A DNA stretch of 64,000 nt, taken from NCBI RefSeq assembly GCF_001613085.1, contig NZ_BDBR01000032.1:1-64000 (forward strand), written 5' to 3'. Both the position numbers and the translations under genes were made by a program. The notes below the pieces were generated by a model. It was not told the origin of the DNA and made no database searches. It saw nothing but the letters and a program-made list of their open reading frames with translations. Origin of the DNA: Nocardia salmonicida NBRC 13393 (GTDB taxonomy: Bacteria; Actinomycetota; Actinomycetes; Mycobacteriales; Mycobacteriaceae). Below, piece by piece: positions 25,618 to 34,231 of the stretch. The number at the start of each line of letters is the position of its first letter. The first letter of the stretch is position 1.

Positions 25618-25809
25618 TCACTCGGTAGGGCCGGAGTCGTCGCGTGGTTGTTTGCCGAGGCGCCAGAGGAATTCTGGATCGTCGTCAGGACCGAGAACCG
25701 GTCTGCGCGGGGGTGGGCCGGAATTAGGGCGCGGCAATTCGGGGCCGAACGCCTTCCAGCACAACACTGCGATGGCAACGATCGCGATGAGTGCCAATAG
25801 GAACGTCAC
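25618..25809 (-). CDS. Small single-span membrane protein (63 aa)
   Basis: An N-terminal helix (FLLALIAIVAIAVLCWKAF) is followed by a Pro-rich cytoplasmic or external tail ending DDSGPTE. AGGAGG on this strand is 8 nt from GTG 25809 but touches the GTG at 25818, so 25809 is the better start (63 rather than 66 aa). No family recognised. Confidence 0.65.
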   Translation of the reverse strand: MTFLLALIAIVAIAVLCWKAFGPELPRPNSGPPPRRPVLGPDDDPEFLWRLGKQPRDDSGPTE

Positions 25810-25923
25810 GTCGCTCACCTCCTGCTATCGAGGGTAGCCGTGTCCGCGCCGTGTGCACATCCGCAACGGGAGGGAAATTTTTGGCAAACGCGAGCCCGCG
25901 GTGGGCTCGCGTCGGCCGGCGAG

Positions 25924-26133
25924 TCAGCGCGGTGCTGCCTCGGTGGTGAGCGATCTGAGCAACTGCAAGACCTCGGACTCGCGGAAACGGCGATGTCCGC
26001 CCGGTGTGCGCAGCGAGCCGAGCCTGCCGGCATGAGCCCACCGGGTGACGGTCTTGGGGTCCACATGGAACATGGCGGCCACTTGGCCTGGTGTCAGCAG
26101 AGTGTCCTGAAGGCCGACGGTGATCGCAGTCAT
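25924..26133 (-). CDS. bldC: BldC-family transcriptional regulator
   Basis: 69 aa from ATG 26133, preceded by GAGAGG. Residues about 12-62 form the MerR-like winged helix LTPGQVAAMFHVDPKTVTRWAHAG with wing RTPGGHRRFRESEV, very close to Streptomyces BldC. BldC binds head-to-tail direct repeats and controls development in streptomycetes; here targets are unknown. The longer reading to 26361 is discarded because it crosses the divergent promoter. It faces away from the DUF4229-Cds1 operon. Confidence 0.9.
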   Translation of the reverse strand: MTAITVGLQDTLLTPGQVAAMFHVDPKTVTRWAHAGRLGSLRTPGGHRRFRESEVLQLLRSLTTEAAPR

Positions 26134-26336
26134 AGCTAACCTCTCCGTTTCGACAGTTCCCTCATCAGTGGCGTCATCGTCGCACTGCGACCCCCATGTA
26201 GTCGAACCACCTACTGTTGGTAAAGGGGAAGTAATAGACAAAAGCCGCGAACGGGCCGTATCGAAGCGATCCTCGCCGGGGCTATGCGCACCTCCGGCGG
26301 TGCGCGGCTGATGAACGGTGCCGCGTCGGCGCCCAT

Positions 26337-26342
26337 TAGGCT
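26337..26342 (+). promoter_or_regulatory. Candidate -10 (TAGGCT) for leaderless DUF4229-cds1 operon
   Basis: TAGGCT is 6 nt upstream of GTG 26349, with no ribosome site between. Confidence 0.55.
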
Positions 26343-26348
26343 GTAGTC

Positions 26349-26675
26349 GTGAGTGAAGCAACAGGTCAGCAGGGTTCTGGCGCCGGGAAGCGGCTGGTAC
26401 GCAATCTCGCGCTCTACACGCTGGCTCGTCTCGGGCTGGTGGTGGTGATCGCCGCGCTGATCGTAGGCGTCGCCAAGCTGATCGGCGTCGACGTGCCGGT
26501 CATCGTCGCGGCGCTGTTCGCGTTGATCGTCGCGATGCCGCTGTCGCTGACGCTGTTCAAGAAGCTGCGGGTGAAGGTGAACGAGGACATCGCCGTCGTC
26601 GACGCGCGCCGCCGCCAGGACAAGGCGCAGCTGCGGGCCCGCTTGCGGGGTGACGACGACGGTACGTCGGCGTGA
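26349..26675 (+). CDS. DUF4229-type membrane protein
   Basis: 108 aa with two hydrophobic helices (LARLGLVVVIAALIVGVAKL and VIVAALFALIVAMPLSLTLF) and a charged C-terminal tail (DARRRQDKAQLRARLRG). This arrangement is typical of DUF4229 proteins of actinobacteria. Function unknown. It overlaps the downstream Cds1 gene by GTGA, so the two are co-translated. Confidence 0.75.
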   Translation: MSEATGQQGSGAGKRLVRNLALYTLARLGLVVVIAALIVGVAKLIGVDVPVIVAALFALIVAMPLSLTLFKKLRVKVNEDIAVVDARRRQDKAQLRARLRGDDDGTSA

Positions 26676-27757
26676 AGTACCTCGACCGCAGCGCCCCGCG
26701 TGACTGGGTCGACAACGCCGTCCGGCTGATCGACGCCGACACCCAGCGCTCCGCCGACACCCACCTGCTGCGGTATCCGCTGCCCGCCGACTGGCCGGTG
26801 CAGCTCTACCTCAAGGACGAATCGACCCATATCACCGGCAGTCTCAAGCACCGGCTGGCGCGGTCGCTGTTCCTGTACGCGATCTGCAACGGCTGGGTGA
26901 CCGAGGGAACGACCGTGGTCGAGGCGTCGTCGGGTTCCACGGCGGTGAGCGAGGCGTATTTCGCCAAGCTGCTCGGTCTCGACTTCGTCGCGGTGATGCC
27001 GGCGAGCACCTCGCCGCAGAAGGTCGCGCTCATCGAAGCGCACGGTGGCCGATGTCATTTCGTCGATCGACCGCCGGATATGTACACCGAGGCCAAGCGT
27101 CTCGCCGCCGAATCAGGCGGGCACTTCATGGATCAGTTCACCCACGCCGAGCGGGCCACCGACTGGCGCGGCAACAACAACATCGCCGAATCCATCTACG
27201 AGCAGCTGGCGCTGGAGAACCACCCGGTGCCGGAGTGGATCGTGGTCGGCGCCGGGACCGGCGGCACCAGCGCGACGATCGGTCGCTACATCCGTTATCG
27301 CAGGCACGCGACGCGGCTGGCCGTGGTCGACCCGGAGCACTCGGCGTTCTACGGCGGCTACGAGACCGGCGACGCGGGCTATGAAACCGGAATGCCTTCG
27401 CGCATCGAGGGAATCGGCCGTCCCCGCGTGGAACCGTCGTTCGTCGGCCAGGTGGTCGACCGCATGATCGTGGTGCCCGACGCGGCCTCGATCGCCACCG
27501 CCCGCCACGCGAGCACCGCGCTCGGCCGTCGCGTCGGCGGTTCGACCGGCACGAACCTGTGGGGCGCCTTCCATCTCGTCGCCGAGCTGGTCGCGGCGGG
27601 CCGTAGCGGCAGCGTGGTCACCCTGCTGTGCGACGGTGGCGACCGGTATGCGGGCACCTACTTCAACGACGACTGGGTGGCAGCCCAGCACCTCGATCTG
27701 ACCGGTCCAGCGGACATCCTCGCCGAGTTCGTGGCCACTGGTCGCTGGAACGGCTGA
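26672..27757 (+). CDS. cds1: PLP-dependent L-cysteine desulfhydrase (Cds1-like, Rv3684 family)
   Basis: 361 aa. Fold type II PLP enzyme: ESTHITGSLKHRLARS carries the PLP Lys, EASSGSTAVSEAY the substrate loop, VVGAGTGGTSATIGRYIR the phosphate-binding Gly loop. Whole-length similarity to M. tuberculosis Cds1, which breaks L-cysteine into H2S, ammonia and pyruvate, makes this assignment better than a generic cysteine synthase. The C-terminal CDGGDRYAGTYFNDDW segment is typical of the group. H2S from this enzyme would feed respiration and redox balance. It is coupled to the upstream DUF4229 membrane gene. Confidence 0.88.
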   Translation: MKYLDRSAPRDWVDNAVRLIDADTQRSADTHLLRYPLPADWPVQLYLKDESTHITGSLKHRLARSLFLYAICNGWVTEGTTVVEASSGSTAVSEAYFAKLLGLDFVAVMPASTSPQKVALIEAHGGRCHFVDRPPDMYTEAKRLAAESGGHFMDQFTHAERATDWRGNNNIAESIYEQLALENHPVPEWIVVGAGTGGTSATIGRYIRYRRHATRLAVVDPEHSAFYGGYETGDAGYETGMPSRIEGIGRPRVEPSFVGQVVDRMIVVPDAASIATARHASTALGRRVGGSTGTNLWGAFHLVAELVAAGRSGSVVTLLCDGGDRYAGTYFNDDWVAAQHLDLTGPADILAEFVATGRWNG

Positions 27758-27800
27758 CGCCTCCCGCACCTCTCCTCAGGGCTCTTCTGCGGCCAGTGGT

Positions 27801-27844
27801 GTCAATTTTGATTGACAAAGTCGGCATCGTCAATCAAAATTGAC
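27801..27844 (+). promoter_or_regulatory. Twin palindromic operator embedding a leaderless promoter
   Basis: GTCAATTTTGATTGAC (27801-27816) and its exact reverse complement GTCAATCAAAATTGAC (27829-27844) are separated by 12 nt; each arm is itself a GTCAAT-N4-ATTGAC palindrome. A consensus -35 TTGACA (27812-27817) ends in box 1, and 17 nt later CAAAAT (27835-27840) forms the -10 inside box 2. The ATG at 27848 is 7 nt beyond the -10. A repressor on both boxes would shut the promoter. Confidence 0.85.
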
Positions 27845-27847
27845 GCC

Positions 27848-28069
27848 ATGACCGATGCAACAACCCTCGCCTCAGCGGCAGGCAATCCCGACCCGGCGGT
27901 CGGGCTGCGCGCCGTGCTTGCACTGCGCAGATTGGCCGACCGCCTCGAAACGATCCAGGTGGCCAACGCCAGAGCCAACGGATGGTCGTGGCAGGCCATC
28001 GCGGAGGCACTAGAGGTGAGCAAGCAAGCGGTCCATCAGAAACACAATCGGAAAGGTGGAACCCGCTGA
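27848..28069 (+). CDS. Small helix-turn-helix protein, likely autorepressor
   Basis: 73 aa, leaderless from ATG 27848. The N-terminal half is helical (LRAVLALRRLADRLETIQVANARANG) and the C-terminal half holds an HTH: WSWQAIAEALEVSKQAVHQKH. It overlaps the Clp_N gene by one base (TGATG). With the operator boxes at its promoter it is the best candidate to bind them. Comparable HTH plus Clp_N pairings occur in actinobacteria; the mycobacterial ClpC2 locus is the nearest concept. Confidence 0.8.
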   Translation: MTDATTLASAAGNPDPAVGLRAVLALRRLADRLETIQVANARANGWSWQAIAEALEVSKQAVHQKHNRKGGTR

Positions 28070-28644
28070 TGTTCGAAAAATTCAGTCGCGAGGCCCGAAT
28101 CGCGGTGGTCAGCGCCCAGGACGACGCCAAAGAGCTGGGCGCGAAGCGGATCGGGCCGGAGCACGTCCTGCTCGGCACCCTGTCGAACGCCGAACCCGGA
28201 CTCCGGGCGGTGCTCGACGCGCGCGGCATCACCGCCGACGGGGTACGCACCGCTCTCGCCGCCCGCACGGACGAGTCGCCGCTCGGCGCCGATGACGCCC
28301 AGGCCCTGCGCTCGATCGGCATCGACCTGGACGCGGTGCAGGCCAGCATCGCCGAGAACTTCGGGCCGCAGGCCTGGGACCGGGCCGAACCGGAGGCCGA
28401 ACGTGGCATGCTCGGGCGACTGCTCGGCTCCGGGCACATCCCGTTCACCGGCCCGGCCAAGAAGACGCTGGAACTCGCGCTGCGGGAGGCGATCCACCGC
28501 GAGGATCGCGAGATCACCTCGGTCTACCTGCTGCTCGGGATTCTGCGCGGGGCGGACCAGACCACTGTCGATCTGCTCGGCGGGCGCGACGCGGTGTCGG
28601 GTGTGCGCGCAGATCTCTACGCGATGCTGGACCGCGCCGCGTGA
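28069..28644 (+). CDS. Double Clp N-terminal domain protein without AAA+ module (ClpC2-like)
   Basis: 191 aa. Two Clp_N-type repeats: the first at about 1-65 (MFEKFSREARIAVVSAQDDA...IGPEHVLLGTL) and the second at about 125-190 (IPFTGPAKKTLELALREAIH...TSVYLLLGIL). No Walker A or B motif exists, so it is not an unfoldase. Free-standing Clp_N proteins may bind ClpC1 ligands, substrates or antibiotics. In mycobacteria ClpC2 is reported to sequester ClpC1-targeting cyclomarin. Coupling to an HTH gene suggests the HTH protein reports occupancy of the Clp_N domain (inference). Confidence 0.85.
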   Translation: MFEKFSREARIAVVSAQDDAKELGAKRIGPEHVLLGTLSNAEPGLRAVLDARGITADGVRTALAARTDESPLGADDAQALRSIGIDLDAVQASIAENFGPQAWDRAEPEAERGMLGRLLGSGHIPFTGPAKKTLELALREAIHREDREITSVYLLLGILRGADQTTVDLLGGRDAVSGVRADLYAMLDRAA

Positions 28645-28694
28645 ATTCCACGTCGGGTGTGTGTCAGACCCGCCGCAATGTCCGTTTCCCGGCC

Positions 28695-28700
28695 TAGCAT
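28695..28700 (+). promoter_or_regulatory. Candidate -10 (TAGCAT) for the holin-like gene
   Basis: TAGCAT-N7-ATG, no ribosome site; leaderless transcript expected. Confidence 0.6.
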
Positions 28701-28707
28701 TGCGTGT

Positions 28708-29103
28708 ATGCAACTAGCAATCCGGTTGGTCATCAACGCCATAGCCATCTGGGCTGCGGCCGCGTGGATCGACAAAATCGATATCTACGTGCCGCCCGAG
28801 TGGTCAGCGGAGTGGGGCAACTGGGGCAAGGCCCTGGTCCTGCTCATCGTCGCGCTCGTGTTCACGGCGGTCAACGCCGTGATCAAGCCGATCGTGCAAC
28901 TCCTGTCGCTGCCGTTCGTGATCCTCACGCTCGGCCTGTTCCTGCTGGTGGTCAACGCGGGGATGCTGTGGCTCACCGCCAAGATCACCGAGATCACCGA
29001 CTACGGCCTTCGCGTCGACGGCTTCTGGGCGGCGCTGTGGGGTGGCTTGATCATCACGTTGGTCAACTGGGTGCTCGGCATTCTGGTACCCGACGGCGAC
29101 TAG
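28708..29103 (+). CDS. Phage-holin-4 type (PF04020-like) membrane protein
   Basis: 131 aa with four hydrophobic segments (about residues 3-20, 35-60, 65-90, 108-128). AVNAVIKPIVQLLSLPFVILTLGLFLLVVN is the hallmark of the four-helix 'mycobacteriophage holin' family, which is widespread in bacterial chromosomes and usually not phage related. No prophage genes surround it. Its stop overlaps the convergent menA stop by 4 bp. Function unknown. Confidence 0.8.
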   Translation: MQLAIRLVINAIAIWAAAAWIDKIDIYVPPEWSAEWGNWGKALVLLIVALVFTAVNAVIKPIVQLLSLPFVILTLGLFLLVVNAGMLWLTAKITEITDYGLRVDGFWAALWGGLIITLVNWVLGILVPDGD

Positions 29104-29972
29104 CCGGCGAGCCCGACGGCCAGCGCGCTCAGCGCCGACCACGCCAGCAGGGCCAGCCCTGAATCGCGGAGGGCCGGAATCAGTTCCAGCCCACCCTTGC
29201 CGGTCCGCACGGGGGCGTTGGCCCGGATCGCCAGCGGCGACGCGAGCAATCCGACCAGCGCCCACGGCGTGCTCGCGATCAGCGCCAGGCTGATCACGAA
29301 CGGCGCCGTGAGCAGCACCACGTGCAGGGTGCGGGTGCGCGCGTCGCCGAGTTTCACCGCGAGGGTGACCTTGCCTGCCTCGGTGTCGGTCGGGATGTCA
29401 CGCAGGTTGTTGGCCACCAGCACCGCGCTGGAGAACGCGCCGACACCGATCGCGAGCAGCAGGCCGACCCAGTCGACCCGCAGCGCCTGCACGTATTGGG
29501 TACCGAGCACCGCGATCAACCCGAAGAACACGAACACCGCGATCTCGCCGAAACCGCTGTAGCCGTAGGGCTTGCTGCCGCCGGTGTAGAACCAGGCACC
29601 CGCCAGGCACACCGCTCCGATCAGTACCAACCACCATGCGGTGGTGACGGCCAGCACGAGCCCGGCGACCGCGCCGATCGCCAGGCTGAGCACCGCGGCG
29701 GTGCGAACGGCCTTCGGGGATGCCAGCTTCGAGCCGACCAGCCGCAGCGGTCCGACTCGCACGTCGTCGGTGCCACGAATGCCATCGGAGTAGTCGTTGG
29801 CGTAATTCACCCCGACGATCAGCGCCAGCGAAACCAGCAGCGCCAGAATCGCTTTCCACCAGACGGCCCCGTCGACTGACGCGGCCGCGCCGGTGCCCGC
29901 GAGTACCGGCGCGATCGCGTTGGGCAACGTCCGCGGCCGGGCGCCCTCGATCCATTCCGCTGCTGTAGCCAT
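29100..29972 (-). CDS. menA: 1,4-dihydroxy-2-naphthoate polyprenyltransferase
   Basis: 290 aa, about nine membrane helices. It joins the polyprenyl chain to 1,4-dihydroxy-2-naphthoate, making demethylmenaquinone. The first Asp-rich prenyl diphosphate motif is NYANDYSDGIRGTDD, the second NNLRDIPTDTEAGK. The start ATG 29972 is 7 nt after a TAGGCT box, so the mRNA is likely leaderless. The likely prenyl donor enzyme is encoded at 54647 and the next step, MenG, at 49965. Confidence 0.95.
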   Translation of the reverse strand: MATAAEWIEGARPRTLPNAIAPVLAGTGAAASVDGAVWWKAILALLVSLALIVGVNYANDYSDGIRGTDDVRVGPLRLVGSKLASPKAVRTAAVLSLAIGAVAGLVLAVTTAWWLVLIGAVCLAGAWFYTGGSKPYGYSGFGEIAVFVFFGLIAVLGTQYVQALRVDWVGLLLAIGVGAFSSAVLVANNLRDIPTDTEAGKVTLAVKLGDARTRTLHVVLLTAPFVISLALIASTPWALVGLLASPLAIRANAPVRTGKGGLELIPALRDSGLALLAWSALSALAVGLAG

Positions 29973-29979
29973 GGATCGA

Positions 29980-29985
29980 AGCCTA
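29980..29985 (-). promoter_or_regulatory. Candidate -10 (TAGGCT) for leaderless menA
   Basis: On the minus strand TAGGCT is followed by exactly 7 nt and the menA ATG. Confidence 0.6.
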
Positions 29986-30028
29986 ATCCGACATCGGTGG
30001 GAGGGCGCGGGTGCGCCTGGTCACGGTG

Positions 30029-30493
30029 TCAGGCGGGGGTGGATTCGGCGATCGTCTTGAGCCGGGCCAGACCCTTGTCGAAGTCCTTGCCGATGAGGTT
30101 GTCGATCGGGAAGACCTTACCGAGCACGCCCATCATGCCGGAGCGGGTGCCGGTCATCTTCCAGGTCACCTCGGTACCACCGGCCACCGGAGCGAGCGTG
30201 AAGGTGACGAAATTGGTGGCTTTGAACGGCTTCTCGAAGGTGAGCTCCACCCCGATCTCGCGTTCGGCGTCGGCCTTGATCTCCATCGTGCCCGCACCGG
30301 CTTTGCGGTTGCCACGCCACGCGTAGCGGGCGCCGACGCCGGATTCCGGGCCGGTGTAGGTGCGGGCGAGCTGCGGATCGGCGTCCTCCCACGGCGACCA
30401 CAGCCGCCACTGGTGGAAGTTGTCGATCAGTGCGTGAATCCGTGCTGGTTCGGCGGCGATGGCGGTGCGCCGCGACACCTCGAAGTTGCCCAT
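30029..30493 (-). CDS. SRPBCC (START/Bet v1-like) family protein
   Basis: 154 aa. The start FEVSRRTAIAAEPARIHALIDNFHQW and the segments YTGPESGVGARYAWRG, GTEVTWKMTGT and a C-terminal GKDFDKGLARLKTIAE are typical of polyketide-cyclase/SRPBCC domains, which bind hydrophobic ligands in a helix-grip cavity. Ligand unknown. ATG 30493 is 7 nt after a TAGGCT box, so probably leaderless; the longer reading to 30535 has no support. Confidence 0.8.
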   Translation of the reverse strand: MGNFEVSRRTAIAAEPARIHALIDNFHQWRLWSPWEDADPQLARTYTGPESGVGARYAWRGNRKAGAGTMEIKADAEREIGVELTFEKPFKATNFVTFTLAPVAGGTEVTWKMTGTRSGMMGVLGKVFPIDNLIGKDFDKGLARLKTIAESTPA

Positions 30494-30500
30494 GCGCGTG

Positions 30501-30506
30501 AGCCTA
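30501..30506 (-). promoter_or_regulatory. Candidate -10 (TAGGCT) for the SRPBCC gene
   Basis: TAGGCT-N7-ATG on the minus strand, the same hexamer and spacing as menA. Confidence 0.6.
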
Positions 30507-30590
30507 AGGCGAGGCGGGGACAAATCGCGGGACACATCGACCTCGGGTGTCGCGGCGAGTGCGAATCGGGAACCCGACGCCGCGCTCGCC

Positions 30591-30596
30591 TACGAT
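30591..30596 (+). promoter_or_regulatory. Candidate -10 (TACGAT) for the AfsR-type regulator
   Basis: TACGAT ends 9 nt before ATG 30606; no ribosome site is seen, so a leaderless or near-leaderless mRNA is possible. Confidence 0.4.
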
Positions 30597-30605
30597 GGCA
30601 TCGGC

Positions 30606-33600
30606 ATGTCTGTACAGCATCGCGGCCCCGAGGGGTCGCTCTCCGAGGCTCTCTCCCGCGTTGTCGTGGGGGTGCTCGGCGTGATCGCGATCCGCCGCGA
30701 CGAGGCCATGATCGCGCTACCCGGCGCCCGCGCCAGGCTGCTGCTGGCCGCCCTCGCCGTGCACCCTGGCCGGGCTCGCAGCGCCCAGGCGTTGATCGAC
30801 GAGGTCTGGGGCGAACAACCACCCCGGGCGCCGATGAACGCGCTGCACACCCAGGTCTCACGACTGCGGGCGATGCTGCCCGACGGCGCGCTCGAGATCG
30901 GCCCCGCGGGCTACCGGCTGACCTTGCCCGCCGACAGCGTCGACCTCACCGCGGTCGCCGCGCTGGCCCGGCGAGCCGACGAACACCTGGCCGCGGGCAA
31001 CACTGCCGACAGCCTCGCCGCGATCGCACTGGCCCGCACCCTATGGCGCGGCGAACCGGGCGCCGATCTTCCTGATTCCACCCCCGCCGACGACCTACGC
31101 GCGGCCGCCGTCGACCTGCGCCGCCACCTCGATCACACCGAACTCGCCGCCCACACCGCCCGGCGCGATTTCGCTGCCGCCCTCCCGCTGGCCCGCGCCG
31201 CCGCCGCGACCAACCCCTTGGACGAATCCGCCCACACGACCCTGATCCGCCTGCTCGCCGCCGCGGGCCGAACCAACGAAGCCCTCGAAGTCTTCGCCAC
31301 GTACCGCCTGCGACTGATCGAGGAACTCGGCGCCGATCCGGGCCCCACCCTGCTCGCCCTCAACACCGCCATCCTGCGCGGCGAACCGATCGAGCTCCCT
31401 GGAACCCGCACGGCGCGGCGCAACCGAGAAGCCGAGCCGAGTGTCTCGACGTCCGCACACCGATCCGCCGACTCGTCGGCACTCGGTGTGGACAACGGCG
31501 CCGGTAGACCGGGCATCGACACCGGACCAGGCCCCACCGACGCGCGCTATTCGGCTGCTGCCGCCCGGTACGAGGGTGCCGAGACAGATCTGGTCGACTC
31601 GACCAGCGACGGCGGCTCGCGGCGGACCGGCCCGTCACCTGTGGAGCTGGACGAGCGGGAGCAAACGAGCACATTGCCCGCCGAAGCGGCGAACGGCAGC
31701 GCACCTGACCGGTCGAACCGCGCCCCGATGCCACGCACGGCGCTCGGCCTGCGCGCCGCACCCAATGAATTGCTCGGTCGCACCGCCGATCTCGACGCGA
31801 TCACCGATCTGGCGCACCGCTCCAGGGTGACCACCGTCCTCGGACCCGGTGGCACCGGCAAGACCAGGGTCGCCAACGCGGTGGGTGAACGGCTGGCTCG
31901 TTCGGTGCCGGTGGTACTCGTCGAATTGGCCTCGGTGCAGCCCGAATCGGAGGTGGGCGCCGACTCGCGCACCGGTATCGAGATCGTGATCGGGCAGGTG
32001 ATGGGCCTGGGTGAGGTGATCCGTGACCCCGGCGCCATCCGGCAGGGCAGGCAGATCGATGCGCGCACCCGCCTGCGTGAGGCGCTCGCGGCGCGGCCGA
32101 TGGTGCTGATTCTGGACAATTGCGAGCACGTGATCGGCGCCGCGGCCGAGGTGGTCGCCGATCTCGTCGGCAGTTGCGCCCAGCTGACGGTGCTCACCAC
32201 CAGCCGCTCACCGCTGGCGATCACCGCCGAATCCGTCTATCCGCTCGCTCCTTTGGCGATCGACGCGGCAGGTTCACCCGCCACGGAACTGTTCTCGGCA
32301 CGTGCACGGGCGGTGCGTCCCGATGTGCGCCTCGACCCCGACACCGTGGCCAGGTTGTGTCGCACCCTCGACGGTCTCCCGTTGGCGATCGAACTCGCCG
32401 CCGCACGGGTGCGCACGATGAGCGTTGCCGAGATCGAGACCAGGCTCGAACACCGTTTCGCCCTGTTGCGCAGTGGTGATCGGTCCGCGCCGCATCGGCA
32501 TCGCACGCTGCACGCGGTGATCGCGTGGAGCTGGAACCTCCTCGATCCCGATCAGCAGGTGACCCTGCGCAGGCTGAGCCGGTTCGCGGCCGGATTCACC
32601 CTGTCCGCGGCCGAGATCGTCGCCGCGGGCCCGGATGTGGCCGCCGCGGTGGACGGGCTGGTCGGCCAGTCCCTGCTCACCGTCTTGGACGACCCCGACG
32701 GCGCGGGCATCCGCTATCGCATGCTCGAAACGGTTCGTGAGTTCGGCGCCGAACAGATCGCCGCCGTCGACGCGGCGACTGACGGCGCCGAATCCGCGCT
32801 GGTGCTCGACAGAATGTTTTGCTGGGCGAGGGAATTCGCGCTGGCGTCGTTTCGCGGCTATCGCGGCGGCCATCAGGTGCGGGCGGTGCTCGCGGTGACC
32901 GCCGACCTGGACAACCTCGTCGCGGTACTGCGCATTGCCGTCGATCGCGCCGACGCGCACACCGCCTACTCGGTGTTCCCCGTGGTCGCGATTGCCTGGG
33001 TGATGCGCGGCGCACACCTGGAATTCACCGGGTGGGCCATGCGATTGGTCGCTCTCGTACCGCCGCCACCGGCCTCGGGCGACGCCGCCGACCTACAGAT
33101 GATCGCGCATCTGCTGACCTGCCTGCACATGCTGTTCCTCAAGGACGGTGGCGTCCGCGCGACGGCGATCGTGCGCATGCGCGCGCGGCGGTTGGTGACG
33201 AACCCCGATCTCGACCCGGCCTTGTCCTTCCTCGGTACGGTGATCACCGTTCGGCCCGAGAAGTTCCGGTTGGGCAGACTGTTCGCCCGTGGCGCGCGTT
33301 CACACCATCGGCAAGTTCGGGTTGCCGCGCTGATCGCACGCGCCAACCTCTGGGAGAACGCGGGCAACGTCGCGGGCTCGACCCGCGACTCCTTACGCAC
33401 GCTCGACGACATGGACCCGGCGGAAGTGTGGGGCATGGCGACGGTGAGCCAGCACCTGGCCCAGCTGTCCGGTCAGTCGGCGCACTACGCCGACGCGGTG
33501 AACTATTACCGCCGCGCGCTGGAGTTGATGGGCAAGCTCCGTGTGCACGAAGAGATCATGGAGAGCCGCTGCTACCTGGCGGCTTCCCTGGTCGGCTGCG

Positions 33601-34226
33601 GTCGACTCGAGCAGGCCCGCGCCGAACTCGACTTCGCCCTACGCCCGGACGATTCCGGCGTGAGCCCGGTCGACGACCCCAGCGTTCGCCGCAATCACCG
33701 GCTGGCGAACGCGGCCACCGCCCTCGCCGAACTCGAACTCGCCGAGGGCGATATCGACGCCGGACTGCGCCATTTCCGCCGCGGGCTGGAGCTGCTCGGG
33801 TGGCCCGATTTCGAACCGACGCCCGGCCCAGGTTCACTGATGATCGCGGCGGGCACCGTGAGCGCCCATGTGCTGCACGGCCGGGCGTCGGTGGCCGGCC
33901 CCCTGGTGGCCGAGATGATCGAGACCGCCGATCAACGGTTGGCGCAGTACATCGACCTGCCGCAGATCGGCGCGGTGGCGTGCGCACTCGGTTCCTACCT
34001 GCTCACCACCGAGAACGGGCGTACCGACGGTCTCGAACTGCTCACGCTGGCAGGGACATCGATGGCCAGACAGGACAGCCCGTCGATGGAACTGGCCGCG
34101 CACATCGCCTTGCATCGGAGCGTGGTCGGCGATGCCGCGATGGACGCCGCGCTGCATCGGGCGGCGGGTACGCGTCGTCTCGATGCCGCGATGCGCGTCA
34201 TCGAGATCATCGCCGGACTGCACTGA
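30606..34226 (+). CDS. AfsR/SARP-family regulator with BTAD, NB-ARC-type ATPase and C-terminal repeat region
   Basis: 1206 aa. Order: an OmpR-type winged helix at about 20-95 (VLGVIAIRRDEAMIALPGAR, LLLAALAVHPG), a BTAD helical domain to about 255 (ending LRLIEELGADPGPTLLAL), a low-complexity linker, an ATPase core with Walker A GPGGTGKT near 415 and Walker B VLILDNCEHV, then GLPLAIELAAARV, and about 500 C-terminal residues of helical TPR-like repeats. Such proteins are large activators often controlling specialised metabolism; targets are unknown. The adjacent minus-strand ABC exporter could be one (inference). Confidence 0.88.
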   Translation: MSVQHRGPEGSLSEALSRVVVGVLGVIAIRRDEAMIALPGARARLLLAALAVHPGRARSAQALIDEVWGEQPPRAPMNALHTQVSRLRAMLPDGALEIGPAGYRLTLPADSVDLTAVAALARRADEHLAAGNTADSLAAIALARTLWRGEPGADLPDSTPADDLRAAAVDLRRHLDHTELAAHTARRDFAAALPLARAAAATNPLDESAHTTLIRLLAAAGRTNEALEVFATYRLRLIEELGADPGPTLLALNTAILRGEPIELPGTRTARRNREAEPSVSTSAHRSADSSALGVDNGAGRPGIDTGPGPTDARYSAAAARYEGAETDLVDSTSDGGSRRTGPSPVELDEREQTSTLPAEAANGSAPDRSNRAPMPRTALGLRAAPNELLGRTADLDAITDLAHRSRVTTVLGPGGTGKTRVANAVGERLARSVPVVLVELASVQPESEVGADSRTGIEIVIGQVMGLGEVIRDPGAIRQGRQIDARTRLREALAARPMVLILDNCEHVIGAAAEVVADLVGSCAQLTVLTTSRSPLAITAESVYPLAPLAIDAAGSPATELFSARARAVRPDVRLDPDTVARLCRTLDGLPLAIELAAARVRTMSVAEIETRLEHRFALLRSGDRSAPHRHRTLHAVIAWSWNLLDPDQQVTLRRLSRFAAGFTLSAAEIVAAGPDVAAAVDGLVGQSLLTVLDDPDGAGIRYRMLETVREFGAEQIAAVDAATDGAESALVLDRMFCWAREFALASFRGYRGGHQVRAVLAVTADLDNLVAVLRIAVDRADAHTAYSVFPVVAIAWVMRGAHLEFTGWAMRLVALVPPPPASGDAADLQMIAHLLTCLHMLFLKDGGVRATAIVRMRARRLVTNPDLDPALSFLGTVITVRPEKFRLGRLFARGARSHHRQVRVAALIARANLWENAGNVAGSTRDSLRTLDDMDPAEVWGMATVSQHLAQLSGQSAHYADAVNYYRRALELMGKLRVHEEIMESRCYLAASLVGCGRLEQARAELDFALRPDDSGVSPVDDPSVRRNHRLANAATALAELELAEGDIDAGLRHFRRGLELLGWPDFEPTPGPGSLMIAAGTVSAHVLHGRASVAGPLVAEMIETADQRLAQYIDLPQIGAVACALGSYLLTTENGRTDGLELLTLAGTSMARQDSPSMELAAHIALHRSVVGDAAMDAALHRAAGTRRLDAAMRVIEIIAGLH

Positions 34227-34231
34227 CACGA

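Noticed and set aside
28708..29103. Possible prophage remnant because of a holin-like protein
   Set aside because: The family is a common chromosomal four-helix membrane protein, and no integrase, capsid, lysin or att repeats are nearby.
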